Below, piece by piece: positions 25,305 to 33,849 of a DNA stretch of 64,000 nt (position 1 is its first letter; every line of letters starts with the position of its first letter). Made by a program: the position numbers and the translations under genes. The notes below the pieces were generated by a model that saw only the letters and a list, made by a program, of their open reading frames with translations, did no database searches and had not been told where the DNA came from. This stretch comes from DAOUJI01 sp965237875 (GTDB taxonomy: Bacteria; Chloroflexota; Dehalococcoidia; Lucifugimonadales; JAGWBF01). The stretch is from NCBI GenBank assembly GCA_965237875.1, contig CBDEGP010000002.1, positions 620,001 to 684,000 of the forward strand, given 5' to 3'.

Positions 25305-26432
25305 ATGACAGATTCCACAAATACCATAAGCGTCGGTGCAGCGCCGGATGTTGGCCGGGCAGTCCCTTCATACGGCCAGGCGCCGTCCAAGTCAACCCCG
25401 TCAATTGAAGCCAACGGCGCAGGCGCCCGCTATACGGGCGAAGACGACTATATTGAGCTCAAGCGGATCGTAACGGAACGCGGGTTCCTGGACCGGCAGT
25501 ACGGGTATTACGCCTTCAAGATTACCCTCACGCTGACCATTCTCGGCGCAAGCGTGGCCATTCTCCTCATAGCCGACGCGCTCTGGATGCATCTCCTGAA
25601 CGCCGTTTTCATGGCCTTTGCGTTCGGCCAACTGGGGTTGTTGGCCCACGACGCCGGTCATCGTCAGATATTCCGGTCGGGCGTCAAGAACGACGCCGTC
25701 ATGCTGTTGGTGGGGATTCTCATCGGGCTGGACCGCAGCTGGTGGATGGACAAGCACAACCGCCACCATGCCAGTCCCAACAACGTAGACACCGACTTTG
25801 ACGTGAACCTGCCCATCATCGCCTTCACTGAAGAGCAGTCCTTGAGCAAGAGGGGGATCGCCAGGTGGATTGTGCGATACCAGGCTTTCCTGTTCTTCCC
25901 GCTGCTTCTGGTCGAAGCCTACAGCATCCGCGCAGACAGCGGCCAGTACATATTGCGGCGGCAGAACGTCAAGTACTTCTTTTGGGAAGCCATACTGGTC
26001 TTCGGGCACCTGCCCGTCTACTTATACCTGGTCTTCTGGCATATTGGAGGAATGGACGGCCTATACTTCTTCCTGCTTCACCAAGGGCTTCTGGGTGTAT
26101 ACCTGGGGTCCGTCTTCGCAACCAATCACAAGGGTATGCTGATGGTGGACAAGAACACCAAATTAGACTTCTTCCGGAGCCAGGTCCTCACCACCCGGAA
26201 CGTCACGGGCAGCGTAGTCAACGACTTTGTGTACGGCAGCCTCAACTACCAGATCGAGCACCACCTCTTCCCCAACATGCCCCGCAACAAGTTCAAGGAA
26301 GCTCAGGGCCTGATTCGGGACTTCTGCAACAGCCGCTCCGTCGAGTTCTACGAGACGGGCGTGGTCCGCTCGTACCGCGAGATATTGGGGTTCCTGCATG
26401 AGGTCAGCGCCCCCCTCCGCAGACGGGGGTAG
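25305..26432 (+). CDS. Membrane fatty-acid desaturase (front-end type)
   Basis: A 375-residue di-iron membrane desaturase. The three histidine boxes are HDAGH, HNRHH and QIEHH; the Gln in the last box is typical of front-end (delta-5/6-like) and sphingolipid desaturases. Four hydrophobic segments flank them. No cytochrome b5 domain is fused. It introduces a double bond into an acyl chain at the membrane. The ATG at 25305 was chosen because it lies downstream of the promoter at 25247-25276; the open frame extends to 25254. The gene is monocistronic. Confidence 0.9.
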   Translation: MTDSTNTISVGAAPDVGRAVPSYGQAPSKSTPSIEANGAGARYTGEDDYIELKRIVTERGFLDRQYGYYAFKITLTLTILGASVAILLIADALWMHLLNAVFMAFAFGQLGLLAHDAGHRQIFRSGVKNDAVMLLVGILIGLDRSWWMDKHNRHHASPNNVDTDFDVNLPIIAFTEEQSLSKRGIARWIVRYQAFLFFPLLLVEAYSIRADSGQYILRRQNVKYFFWEAILVFGHLPVYLYLVFWHIGGMDGLYFFLLHQGLLGVYLGSVFATNHKGMLMVDKNTKLDFFRSQVLTTRNVTGSVVNDFVYGSLNYQIEHHLFPNMPRNKFKEAQGLIRDFCNSRSVEFYETGVVRSYREILGFLHEVSAPLRRRG

Positions 26433-26636
26433 TAGTTCCGCTCACCAGGTTGGCGGCGGCTTGCCGGCTTATCCACGCACATCTAGGCGGTTCTGGATGG
26501 TTAAGGAGTTTGTGAGGCCGTAAACGCGACCACTCCGAACTGCCCTAAATCGAGAATCTTTGTGCTCAGGTTCGTATTGGCGCTCTAGTCCAGTGTCATG
26601 CTTCCGTCGGAGGGCATTGACAGAGGTTACAGGAGA

Positions 26637-28730
26637 ATGCTGGCTCACCGTGACCTTGTAAGAGTACAAAGAATCACACAAGCGGCTGCGAGGATTGGCT
26701 TGTTGTGTTTGCTGGTGTCGACGTTACTGTCAGCGTGTAACGACGAGCCGGAAGCCACGGCTACAGCGCAGCCGACTCGTGCTCCTACTCCACCGACAAC
26801 ATCAACCCCTACGTTTCTCCCTTCCACCCCAACCCCGGAACCGACGCCCACCTCAACCCCGGAACCGACGCCCACACCGACCCCTGAGCCAACGGCCATA
26901 CCGACCCCTGAGCCGACTGCCACTCCAACCCCTGAGCCGACTGCCACCCCAACCCCTGAGCCGACTGCCACCCCGACCCCTGAGCCGACTGCCACCCAGA
27001 CCCCTGAGCCGACTGCCACCCCAACCCCTGAGCCGACTGCCACCCCAACCCCGAAACCTCCGCTCGTGCTCGAGGTCGTTCCCCGATCGCCCACGGAAGT
27101 AAACTTGGCTTGGTCATACGACTTGGATAGACCAGTACACCAGGAACTCTACAAGGACGGTGAGCTGCTAGCTACGCCGCCACTTAGCCAAACTTCGTAC
27201 ACGGATAACGGACTCAGCCCGAACCGCCGCTACAAGTATCGGATGGTCATTCAGTTGGGGGATGGCTCTGAGGAAACGGTCGAGACGTTAACTGTGACCA
27301 CGGCTCACACTCCCGCGCTGGCCGGTCCGATGAACGTGAACGAAGACGGCTTCACACTGGCAATAGTGGACGAAGTAAACCCACTTGAGACCACATATCG
27401 GGTAACCGTTTCGGATGGGACGGAGGTGATTCAGTCCAACTGGGATACACTGCGATGTAGGACGTTCAAGGGTCTTCGATCCAGTCCAGGATACAGATTC
27501 GAAGTTGTCGCCAGGAACCTAGATGGAATCGAGACGGAACCAGTCCGTTGGATGTACAACGAGGGGCCTGATAAGCCTGAGTACTGGGGTGCTCAGAGTC
27601 GAACAGGCAGCGATGATCCCTGGGTTATCGATCGCATCAATGATGCCGCCTCTCTCTATAGACTCACTGAGCGTGCCCGTATGTGGATGCTGTCGGACAT
27701 CCATGTTGAAGCCCTGAGAAACGAACCGGGCTATGGAGGTTACATTGCGCCAGACCTTGTTAGAATCGGACGCATCAGTAATCCTTCGGTGCTTATGCAT
27801 GAGGTCATGCATGGCTTTACAGAGCATTGGGACGGCTTTCCAGAACCATGTGACTTGATGAACATTTACACATTCAAGTGGGACGTTGCACAATTCATGC
27901 TTGAATTCAAGAAATATGACGAATCTCCGCAATCGAATCCTTGGGAGACTTGGCGACCATTCTATAACTATTTTGTCGGCCTCTCTATTAACTACTCAAG
28001 CCCTAACGGTAGGGATGTGTGGCAACTTCTTGCAGAGGGGGCTTTTGATGAGTTATGGGATGCGTTGTATCATTCGGCAGATACAAACGTTCCCATGTTG
28101 GTGGCAGGGAGACTACATCTCATACCTCCACCATTGCGGCCGTATTTCGACGGCTTCCTCGCTGAAGGCGAAGAAACTACGTGGCATGAAGAGCTAATCT
28201 GGTACTCTAATCTTCTGCCGGAGGACCGTTATCTCTGGGATAATGCTTTTCTCCATCACGTTGTTCTGTCGTATTCTCCCGAATACCGCGCATCAGAATC
28301 CGCCCCGAGAACTAGCATTTCTGAGCCACTCAGACAACTGCTACGAAACGCGGATCGCCAGAGATTCGCTGATTTCGTGAATACGCTAGAGGATCTGTCG
28401 TGTAATCAAGAATGTGTAGAGGTATGGAATGCAGATTTCAGATTTTGGACCCGTTACACAATAGACCATCTTTTTCGCTCTCAATTCTACTTAGAAGAGT
28501 TGAGTGCCAGTATGGGAGTCGAGCTTGAACAGCTAAATTGGGATGCTGTTCAACAAGTCCTTAAAATGCTAGTGTCAGAAACTTTTTGTGGCCAGACAGG
28601 CACCACGGAAGCTCACGAGTTTGTGAACGCGACAGCGAATATTACCGAGGCCCAGCGAGCAGCATTTATTCAGATGATCAGGGTTCGTGAGAACATCGAG
28701 TGGGACTTTTGTGTCACTTGGAGACCGTAA
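26637..28730 (+). CDS. Surface lipoprotein with TPEPTATP stalk and HExxH protease-like domain
   Basis: About 697 residues. The start at 26637 gives a signal peptide with lipobox LLSAC (Cys34); an upstream ATG at 26598 is also possible. Residues 66-137 are nine 8-residue repeats of the TPEPTATP type, a Pro/Thr stalk. Fibronectin-III-like strands follow (about 145-300). MHEVMHGF at about 387-394 contains HExxH, as in metallopeptidases, followed by a large alpha-helical part. It is probably anchored outside the membrane and may be a zinc peptidase; the third ligand was not identified. The C-terminal half is less GC-rich than its neighbours, which may indicate transfer. Confidence 0.75.
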   Translation: MLAHRDLVRVQRITQAAARIGLLCLLVSTLLSACNDEPEATATAQPTRAPTPPTTSTPTFLPSTPTPEPTPTSTPEPTPTPTPEPTAIPTPEPTATPTPEPTATPTPEPTATPTPEPTATQTPEPTATPTPEPTATPTPKPPLVLEVVPRSPTEVNLAWSYDLDRPVHQELYKDGELLATPPLSQTSYTDNGLSPNRRYKYRMVIQLGDGSEETVETLTVTTAHTPALAGPMNVNEDGFTLAIVDEVNPLETTYRVTVSDGTEVIQSNWDTLRCRTFKGLRSSPGYRFEVVARNLDGIETEPVRWMYNEGPDKPEYWGAQSRTGSDDPWVIDRINDAASLYRLTERARMWMLSDIHVEALRNEPGYGGYIAPDLVRIGRISNPSVLMHEVMHGFTEHWDGFPEPCDLMNIYTFKWDVAQFMLEFKKYDESPQSNPWETWRPFYNYFVGLSINYSSPNGRDVWQLLAEGAFDELWDALYHSADTNVPMLVAGRLHLIPPPLRPYFDGFLAEGEETTWHEELIWYSNLLPEDRYLWDNAFLHHVVLSYSPEYRASESAPRTSISEPLRQLLRNADRQRFADFVNTLEDLSCNQECVEVWNADFRFWTRYTIDHLFRSQFYLEELSASMGVELEQLNWDAVQQVLKMLVSETFCGQTGTTEAHEFVNATANITEAQRAAFIQMIRVRENIEWDFCVTWRP
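26832..27047 (+). repeat. Nine tandem 24-bp coding repeats
   Basis: Nine units of 24 bp encode TPEP followed by TPTS, TPTP, TAIP, TATP, TATP, TATP, TATQ, TATP and TATP. The middle units are nearly identical at the DNA level, so copy number is expected to vary by slippage. Confidence 0.92.
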
Positions 28731-28865
28731 GTGCGGGCGTACTGGCTCTTTCCCCGGTTCCTGCTGAAGAAAATCTTGAAATTCCCCCCATTAAAGGAAA
28801 AGGCAGTGAGCAACGAGGCTTACGGCGCAACCACTACTTCGCAGGTGGCACTGCCTATAGTGTCG

Positions 28866-29279
28866 CTACCCCGCAGGCTGGAACTTGAACATGGTGACGT
28901 CTTCGGTGACGTCCTCGAATGTGATTTCGAGGGGCATGTCCAACACGAGGGACTCGGGGGTCTGGTCCACTCCCGTGAGGTTGGTCATCATGCGGGGGCC
29001 TTCGTCCAGTTCCACTATGGCAATGGCGTAGGGCGTTTCTTCCTGAAATCCCGGCGCAGGCCGGTGGCTGATGACATAGCTGTAGAGCGTACCCTTGCCG
29101 CTTAGCTCCTCCCAGGTCAAGCTGCGGCTCCAGCAGTGGGGGCATATAGCCCTGGGATAGTAGTGGAGCAGGTTGCAGTCTCCGCAGCGCGGCAGTGTCA
29201 GCTTTCCCTCTTTGCAGCCTTGCCAGAAGGGTTCGGTATCGGGAGTGGCCTTGGGAAGCGGCTTTTGTGGCGTCGTCAT
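28866..29279 (-). CDS. Zn-ribbon OB-fold protein (DUF35), thiolase partner
   Basis: A 137-residue DUF35 protein. The N-terminal helix FWQGCKEGKL is followed by a rubredoxin-like zinc ribbon with four cysteines (CGDC...CPHC) and an OB-fold (GKGTLYSYVISHR). Such proteins form complexes with thiolase-like partners, as in benzylsuccinate degradation (BbsA/BbsB), binding acyl-CoA. The thiolase gene at 29343 lies 63 nt upstream on the same strand. GGAGG precedes the ATG. A second such pair is at 35123/35567. Confidence 0.9.
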   Translation of the reverse strand: MTTPQKPLPKATPDTEPFWQGCKEGKLTLPRCGDCNLLHYYPRAICPHCWSRSLTWEELSGKGTLYSYVISHRPAPGFQEETPYAIAIVELDEGPRMMTNLTGVDQTPESLVLDMPLEITFEDVTEDVTMFKFQPAG

Positions 29280-29342
29280 TGGGGTCCTCCTATAGCGGTT
29301 GACGGCATGGGCAGTCGCACATTAACGGGGGTCCGGCACAAA

Positions 29343-30500
29343 CTACGGGACTTCAGTTCCAAGGATGGCAGTCCCCGAGGCGGCGAACATTCCGCCCGGT
29401 CCATGCACCACGGCTGTCTTGGCGCCCTCGACCTGGCGGTCTCCCCCCTGACCCCGGAGCTGGCGCACGGCCTCCAGGATGATGAACATCCCGTACATTC
29501 CAGGGTGTGTGTAAGAGAGGCCGCCGCCGTTGGTGTTCATGGGAAACTCTCCGCCGGGCGCCGTCCTCTGGCCCGAAACGAACCTGCCGCCCTCTCCCCG
29601 TGGGCAGAACCCCAGGGCTTCGAGGGCAAAGATGGGGGTGTGTACGAAGGCGTCGTAAAACTCGACGACGTCGATGTCCTCGTGCTTTACTCCGGCCATC
29701 TCGAAAGCCCGTTTGCCCGAGGTCTCGAACGCGTGGGACCAGGTGAAGTCGGGCATCTGTCCGATCATCCAGTGGCTTACGGCCTCTCCCGTTCCCAGCA
29801 AGTAGACGGGCTTCTGCTTCAAGTCCTTGGCCCGGTCGGCCGTGGTGAGTATGACGGATCCCGCGGCGTCGGTGACCAGGCAGCACATGGGCAGGGTAAG
29901 CGGGTAGCAGATCATCCTGGCGCTGAGAACGTCGTCGACGGTCTGGGGTTCCCTCAGCATGGCCCTGGGATTGAGGCTGGCCCATTTCCTCGTGGCCACA
30001 GCCACCTCGGCTAGGTTCTCCAGAGTCGTGCCCGTCTCCTTCATGTACCTTAGGATGGGCAGAGAGAACAGAGTAGGAGGTCCAAGCGCCCCGAAGGGCT
30101 GCTCGAACTGTCCCTGGGGCGTGGACGGGTCCACGGGAGCGCGGGGGTCTCCGATGCGGCTGCGTCCGCTCTGGCCGTGGCTTATGAGGGCGTAGTCGCA
30201 CATGCCGTGTTCGAGGGCCATCATGGCGTGCTCCATCATAATCACGAAGGAGCAGCCCCCAACCGTCGTGCCGTCAATGTACCTGGGTGTCATGCCCATG
30301 TACTCGGCCAGGACGGCGGCGTTGGTCCCTGCCGTGAAGAGGCCGTCGATGTCGCCCTTTTCGAGCCCGGCGTCGTGCATTGCGTTCACCGCGCCTTCGG
30401 CGTGGAGTTGCAGCACCGACTTGTTGGGTTGGACGCCGTTTTCGTCGGCCTCATCCGCGCCGACGATGGCTACCTTGCCCCGAAGTTCCTTGTATGACAT
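29343..30500 (-). CDS. Thiolase-family protein (SCP-x/BbsB-like)
   Basis: A 385-residue thiolase-like protein. It has the family N-terminus KVAIVGADEADE, the probable nucleophile Cys83 in VGGCSFVIMM, and THPGMYGMF near the C-terminus, where classic thiolases have GHP. It would cleave a 3-oxoacyl-CoA with CoA, working with the OB-fold partner encoded next. AGGGGG lies upstream of the ATG. The gene belongs to a minus-strand catabolic block with acyl-CoA dehydrogenases; the substrate is unknown. Confidence 0.88.
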   Translation of the reverse strand: MSYKELRGKVAIVGADEADENGVQPNKSVLQLHAEGAVNAMHDAGLEKGDIDGLFTAGTNAAVLAEYMGMTPRYIDGTTVGGCSFVIMMEHAMMALEHGMCDYALISHGQSGRSRIGDPRAPVDPSTPQGQFEQPFGALGPPTLFSLPILRYMKETGTTLENLAEVAVATRKWASLNPRAMLREPQTVDDVLSARMICYPLTLPMCCLVTDAAGSVILTTADRAKDLKQKPVYLLGTGEAVSHWMIGQMPDFTWSHAFETSGKRAFEMAGVKHEDIDVVEFYDAFVHTPIFALEALGFCPRGEGGRFVSGQRTAPGGEFPMNTNGGGLSYTHPGMYGMFIILEAVRQLRGQGGDRQVEGAKTAVVHGPGGMFAASGTAILGTEVP

Positions 30501-30581
30501 TGCCGCCCCCTCTAAATCTAATGCCGCTGTTCGGGTGAGACCTCTATCTAAGGTCGAGCCGCAGGCATGACAGCTTTGACC

Positions 30582-31769
30582 CTACTGGCGGGGCAGTCCC
30601 AGCCCCCTGGTGGCGATTATGTTCCTCTGTATCTCGCCGGTGCCGCCCGCGATGTTGGCGCCGAAGGAATTGAGATATGCCCTGGAAAGGCTGCCCCGTA
30701 ACCTGACCCACTTGGAGGTCTTCCAAAGCTGTCCGTATTGTCCCAGTATCTCCATGCCCGTATTGGCCACGTGTTGTGACAGCTCTGAGCCGAAGACCTT
30801 GGACATGGACGCCTCGTAGTTGGGCACCAGGCCCTGTCCCTGCATCCAGGCTACCCTGTAGGCGATCCATCGGCCGGCTTGAATCTCTGTGGCCAAGTCG
30901 ACCAGCTTGTGGCGGACTACTTTGTTCTGCGAAAGAGGCTTGCCGTTGTGGTTAGTCTCCCTGGCGTACTCCACCAGCCGCTCCAGGTTCCTTCTGCCGT
31001 TCGAAGAGTAATGGACTCCGGCGCGCTCGAAGTCCAGGGCCACCGCCATGGTGTACCAACCCCTGTCCTGCTCACCGATAAGGTTCTTCTTGGGCGCCCG
31101 GACGTTGTCGAAGTAGACCTGGTTAAACTCATGCTCGCCGGTCATCTTTATGACGGGCCGCACCGTGACGCCCGGAGTCTTCATGTCTACCATCATCAGG
31201 CTGATGCCTCGGTGCTTGGGAGCGTCGGTGTTCGTCCTGACGGCAATCCAGCCCCAGTCGGCGATGTGGGCCCCTGAGTTCCATATCTTCGACCCGTTGA
31301 TGACGTAGTCGTCGCCGTCCTCGGTGGCGGTGGTTATCAGTCCGGCCAGGTCGGAGCCCGTCTCCGGCTCGCTGTACAGGGTGGTCCAGTACCTCTCGGC
31401 CCTGGTGATGGGAGGCAGATGTTCCTTCTTCTGCTCCTCGGTCCCGAAGCGAATGATGGTGGGGCCGATCCATGCCACGGCGCCGCCTCCCACGTCGGTC
31501 CCCGGCGAACCGCGATACGCCACCTCGTCGCTATAGATCGCCTGCTCGATATACGACCTGCTCTGGCCGCCGTACTCGACAGGCCAGTGCATGGTGAGCC
31601 AACCCTTGTCCGAGAGCTTCTTGGCCATGTTGTGGGCGAACTCCCTGGTCTCGGGGTGGTACATGGCGCCGGAATCCATGGGCTCGAAGTCGGCGGGCAG
31701 CGTTTCTTTGAAGAAGTCCCTTATCTCCTGGCGGAAGGCATCTTGCTCCGGGGTGAACTGCATGTGCAT
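30582..31769 (-). CDS. Acyl-CoA dehydrogenase (tandem paralogue 3)
   Basis: A 395-residue acyl-CoA dehydrogenase. Visible are WPVEYGGQSRSYIEQAIYSDE, the flavin strand YSEPETGSDLAGL, WNSGAHIADWGW, and the C-terminal GGTGEIQRNIIATRGLGLPR. The start has GGAGGCG 6 nt upstream. It is one of three tandem genes of identical length (others at 32091 and 33850), likely arising by duplication. FAD-dependent alpha,beta-dehydrogenation of an acyl-CoA is expected. Confidence 0.93.
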   Translation of the reverse strand: MHMQFTPEQDAFRQEIRDFFKETLPADFEPMDSGAMYHPETREFAHNMAKKLSDKGWLTMHWPVEYGGQSRSYIEQAIYSDEVAYRGSPGTDVGGGAVAWIGPTIIRFGTEEQKKEHLPPITRAERYWTTLYSEPETGSDLAGLITTATEDGDDYVINGSKIWNSGAHIADWGWIAVRTNTDAPKHRGISLMMVDMKTPGVTVRPVIKMTGEHEFNQVYFDNVRAPKKNLIGEQDRGWYTMAVALDFERAGVHYSSNGRRNLERLVEYARETNHNGKPLSQNKVVRHKLVDLATEIQAGRWIAYRVAWMQGQGLVPNYEASMSKVFGSELSQHVANTGMEILGQYGQLWKTSKWVRLRGSLSRAYLNSFGANIAGGTGEIQRNIIATRGLGLPRQ

Positions 31770-31854
31770 TGGCGCCTCCGGCGGGCCGCTTGGCTTTTAG
31801 GCTAGGGACAAGTCTATGGCCTGAAGCGCAGGCGGTCAACTTGCCCCGCGCTAA

Positions 31855-32058
31855 TGCCCCCTCTCCACTCGCGGGAGAGGGTTGGGGTGAGGGGGAACAA
31901 CTCCCGTTCGGCCTGAGCCTGTCGAAGGCCCGACCCACGCCCATCAATGGGTACCCGGACTCCGCTGCGTTGCGCTCAGTACGGCCTGGTGGAGGAAAGA
32001 CGGGGTTGGGGGATAAGGGCCATACCCCCTCTCCACTGGCGGGAGAGGGCTGGGGTGC
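31855..32058. repeat. Intergenic cluster of dispersed inverted repeats
   Basis: The 321-bp gap 31770-32090 is filled by two near-identical hairpins, CCCCCTCTCCACTCGCGGGA with GAGGGTTGGGGTGAGGG (31857-31893) and CCCCCTCTCCACTGGCGGGA with GAGGGCTGGGGTG (about 32026-32058). Between them is GTTCGGCCTGAGCCTGTCGA plus a CTCCGCTGCGTTGCGCTCAG segment. Related pieces are at 461-622 and 4671-4742. No gene is present. Confidence 0.7.
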
Positions 32059-32090
32059 GAGGAAGAACGGGCAATCGTTCGGCGGAAGGG

Positions 32091-33278
32091 CTAACGGCGG
32101 GGAAGCCCCAGGCCCCTGGTGGCCATGATGTTCCGCTGGATTTCCCCCGTGCCTCCGGCGATGTTGAAGGAGAAGGCGTTGAGGTATGTGTGGGCGAAGG
32201 AACCGTTGAGCCGGGCCCATCTGGACCCCTTCCACAGCTGGCCGTATTGGCCCAGAATCTCCATGCCCGTGTTGGCCAGCCGAATCTGGAGCTCCGAGCC
32301 ATAGACTTTGGCCATAGAGGCTTCGTAATTGGGGACCATCCCTTCACCCTGCATCCAGGCCACCCTGTAGGAGAGCCAGCGGGAGACCTCCACGTCGATG
32401 GCCGCGTCCACGAGCTTGTTCCGCACGACCCTGTCTTGTGAAAGAGGCTTGCCGCCGTGCTTGGTTTCCCCGGCGTATTGCACCAGTGTCTCCAGGTTCC
32501 TTCTGGCCACCGCAGGGAAATAGACTCCTGACCGCTCGAAGTCCAGCGCCACGGCCATGGTGTACCAACCCTGGTCCAGCTCGCCCACCAAATTCCTTTT
32601 AGGGACCCGGACGTTGTCGAAGAACACCTGGTTGAACTCGTGGTCGCCGGTCATCTTCAGGACGGGCCGTACAGTGACGCCGGGAGTCTTCATGTCCACC
32701 ATCATCAAGCTGATGCCCCGGTGCTTTGGAGCGTCGGGATTGGTCCGAGCCGCAAGCCAACCCCAGTCGGCTATGTGGGCGCCGGAGTTCCATATCTTGG
32801 AGCCGTTGACCACGAAGTCGTCCCCGTCCTCGACGGCGCTGGTCTGGAGGCTGGCCAGGTCTGAGCCGGCCTCGGGTTCGCTGTACAGGGTGCACCAGTA
32901 GCGTTCGGCCCTGGTGATTGGCGGCAGATGCTCGGTCTTCTGCTCTTCCGTGCCGTAGCGTATGAGAGTGGGGCCTATCCAGCCCACCGCCCCTGCCCCC
33001 AGGTCCGTTCCGGGGACTCCTTTATAGGAGACCTCGTCGCTGTATATGGCCTGCTCTACGTGGGACCTGCCCTGACCGCCGTACTCCACAGGCCAGTGCA
33101 TGGTCAGCCATCCCTTTTCCGCCAGCTTCTTGGCCATAAGGGCGGTGAACTCGCGGTGGTCGGGGTGGTACATGCCGCCCAATTCCATGGGCTCCCAGCT
33201 GCTGGGCAACACCTGGTCGAAGAAGTCGAGTATTTCCTGGCGGAAGGCTTCCTGCTCAGCAGTGAACTTTAGCCGCAT
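32091..33278 (-). CDS. Acyl-CoA dehydrogenase (tandem paralogue 2)
   Basis: A 395-residue acyl-CoA dehydrogenase very similar to its neighbours: WPVEYGGQGRSHVEQAIYSDE, YSEPEAGSDLASLQTSAVED, WNSGAHIADWGWLAARTN, and the ending GGTGEIQRNIMATRGLGLPR. AAGGAG precedes the ATG. The gaps to both neighbours contain repeats, so duplication was probably followed or mediated by repeat recombination (inference). Confidence 0.93.
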   Translation of the reverse strand: MRLKFTAEQEAFRQEILDFFDQVLPSSWEPMELGGMYHPDHREFTALMAKKLAEKGWLTMHWPVEYGGQGRSHVEQAIYSDEVSYKGVPGTDLGAGAVGWIGPTLIRYGTEEQKTEHLPPITRAERYWCTLYSEPEAGSDLASLQTSAVEDGDDFVVNGSKIWNSGAHIADWGWLAARTNPDAPKHRGISLMMVDMKTPGVTVRPVLKMTGDHEFNQVFFDNVRVPKRNLVGELDQGWYTMAVALDFERSGVYFPAVARRNLETLVQYAGETKHGGKPLSQDRVVRNKLVDAAIDVEVSRWLSYRVAWMQGEGMVPNYEASMAKVYGSELQIRLANTGMEILGQYGQLWKGSRWARLNGSFAHTYLNAFSFNIAGGTGEIQRNIMATRGLGLPRR

Positions 33279-33361
33279 GGCGGACGCTCCTTGGGGCCGC
33301 TCGACATAAGGCTAAGTCTATGTGGAGCAGCCGAGGAGGTCAATGCGCCGTATGTTGGCGC

Positions 33362-33751
33362 CACAGATGGGGTTTGTGAAGAACGAGAGGGTGCCCACAA
33401 GGGTACGTCCCTACGAGGTGCGGCTCGGCCTCACAATTGGCGCGTACATGTACGTAGGGGCAGGTCTTGTGCCTGCCCTGTCGCTTAGGGTGGTATGGCG
33501 GTGGGCATAGGCGAACGTCCGATTAGGCCGCAAACGGGGCCTATGAAGAACGATAGGGCGCCCACAAGGGGACGCCCCTACGAGGTGCGGCTCGGCCTCA
33601 CAATTGGCGCGTACATGTACGTAGGGGCAGGTCTTGTGCCTGCCCTGTCGCTTGGGGCGGCATGGCGGCGGGAATAGGCGAACATCCGATTAGGCCGCAA
33701 ACGGGGTCTATGAAGAACGATAGGGCGCCCACAAGGGGACGCCCCTACCGT
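33362..33751. repeat. Tandem 167-bp repeat, about 2.3 units
   Basis: Within the 571-bp gap 33279-33849 a unit of 167 bp is repeated: CTACGAGGTGCGGCTCGGCC occurs at 33411 and 33578, and a third partial copy continues at 33745. Each unit contains hairpins GGGG-acg-CCCC and GGGCAGG-tcttgtg-CCTGCCC, plus GTACATGTAC. The copies are nearly identical. They look like a non-coding palindromic element; short frames inside repeat in both copies and are not considered genes. Confidence 0.88.
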
Positions 33752-33849
33752 CGGGTCTCTGAGCAACGCGAAGCAGGTCAATGGAACAAAATGGAAGAGG
33801 GGAGCGGACATTCCGCTCCCCTCTAGCTTATGCGTACGTTCCGTTGCGG

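Noticed and set aside
26645..27094. Minus-strand frame rich in GVGVAVGSG repeats
   Set aside because: It is the antisense reading of the TPEPTATP coding repeats; no start signal or family match.
33322..33677. Short plus-strand frames inside the 167-bp repeats
   Set aside because: The same peptide appears in both repeat copies only because the DNA is duplicated; no ribosome-binding site or family.
33362..33751. CRISPR array
   Set aside because: The period is 167 bp with no short direct repeats or unique spacers and no cas genes in the window.
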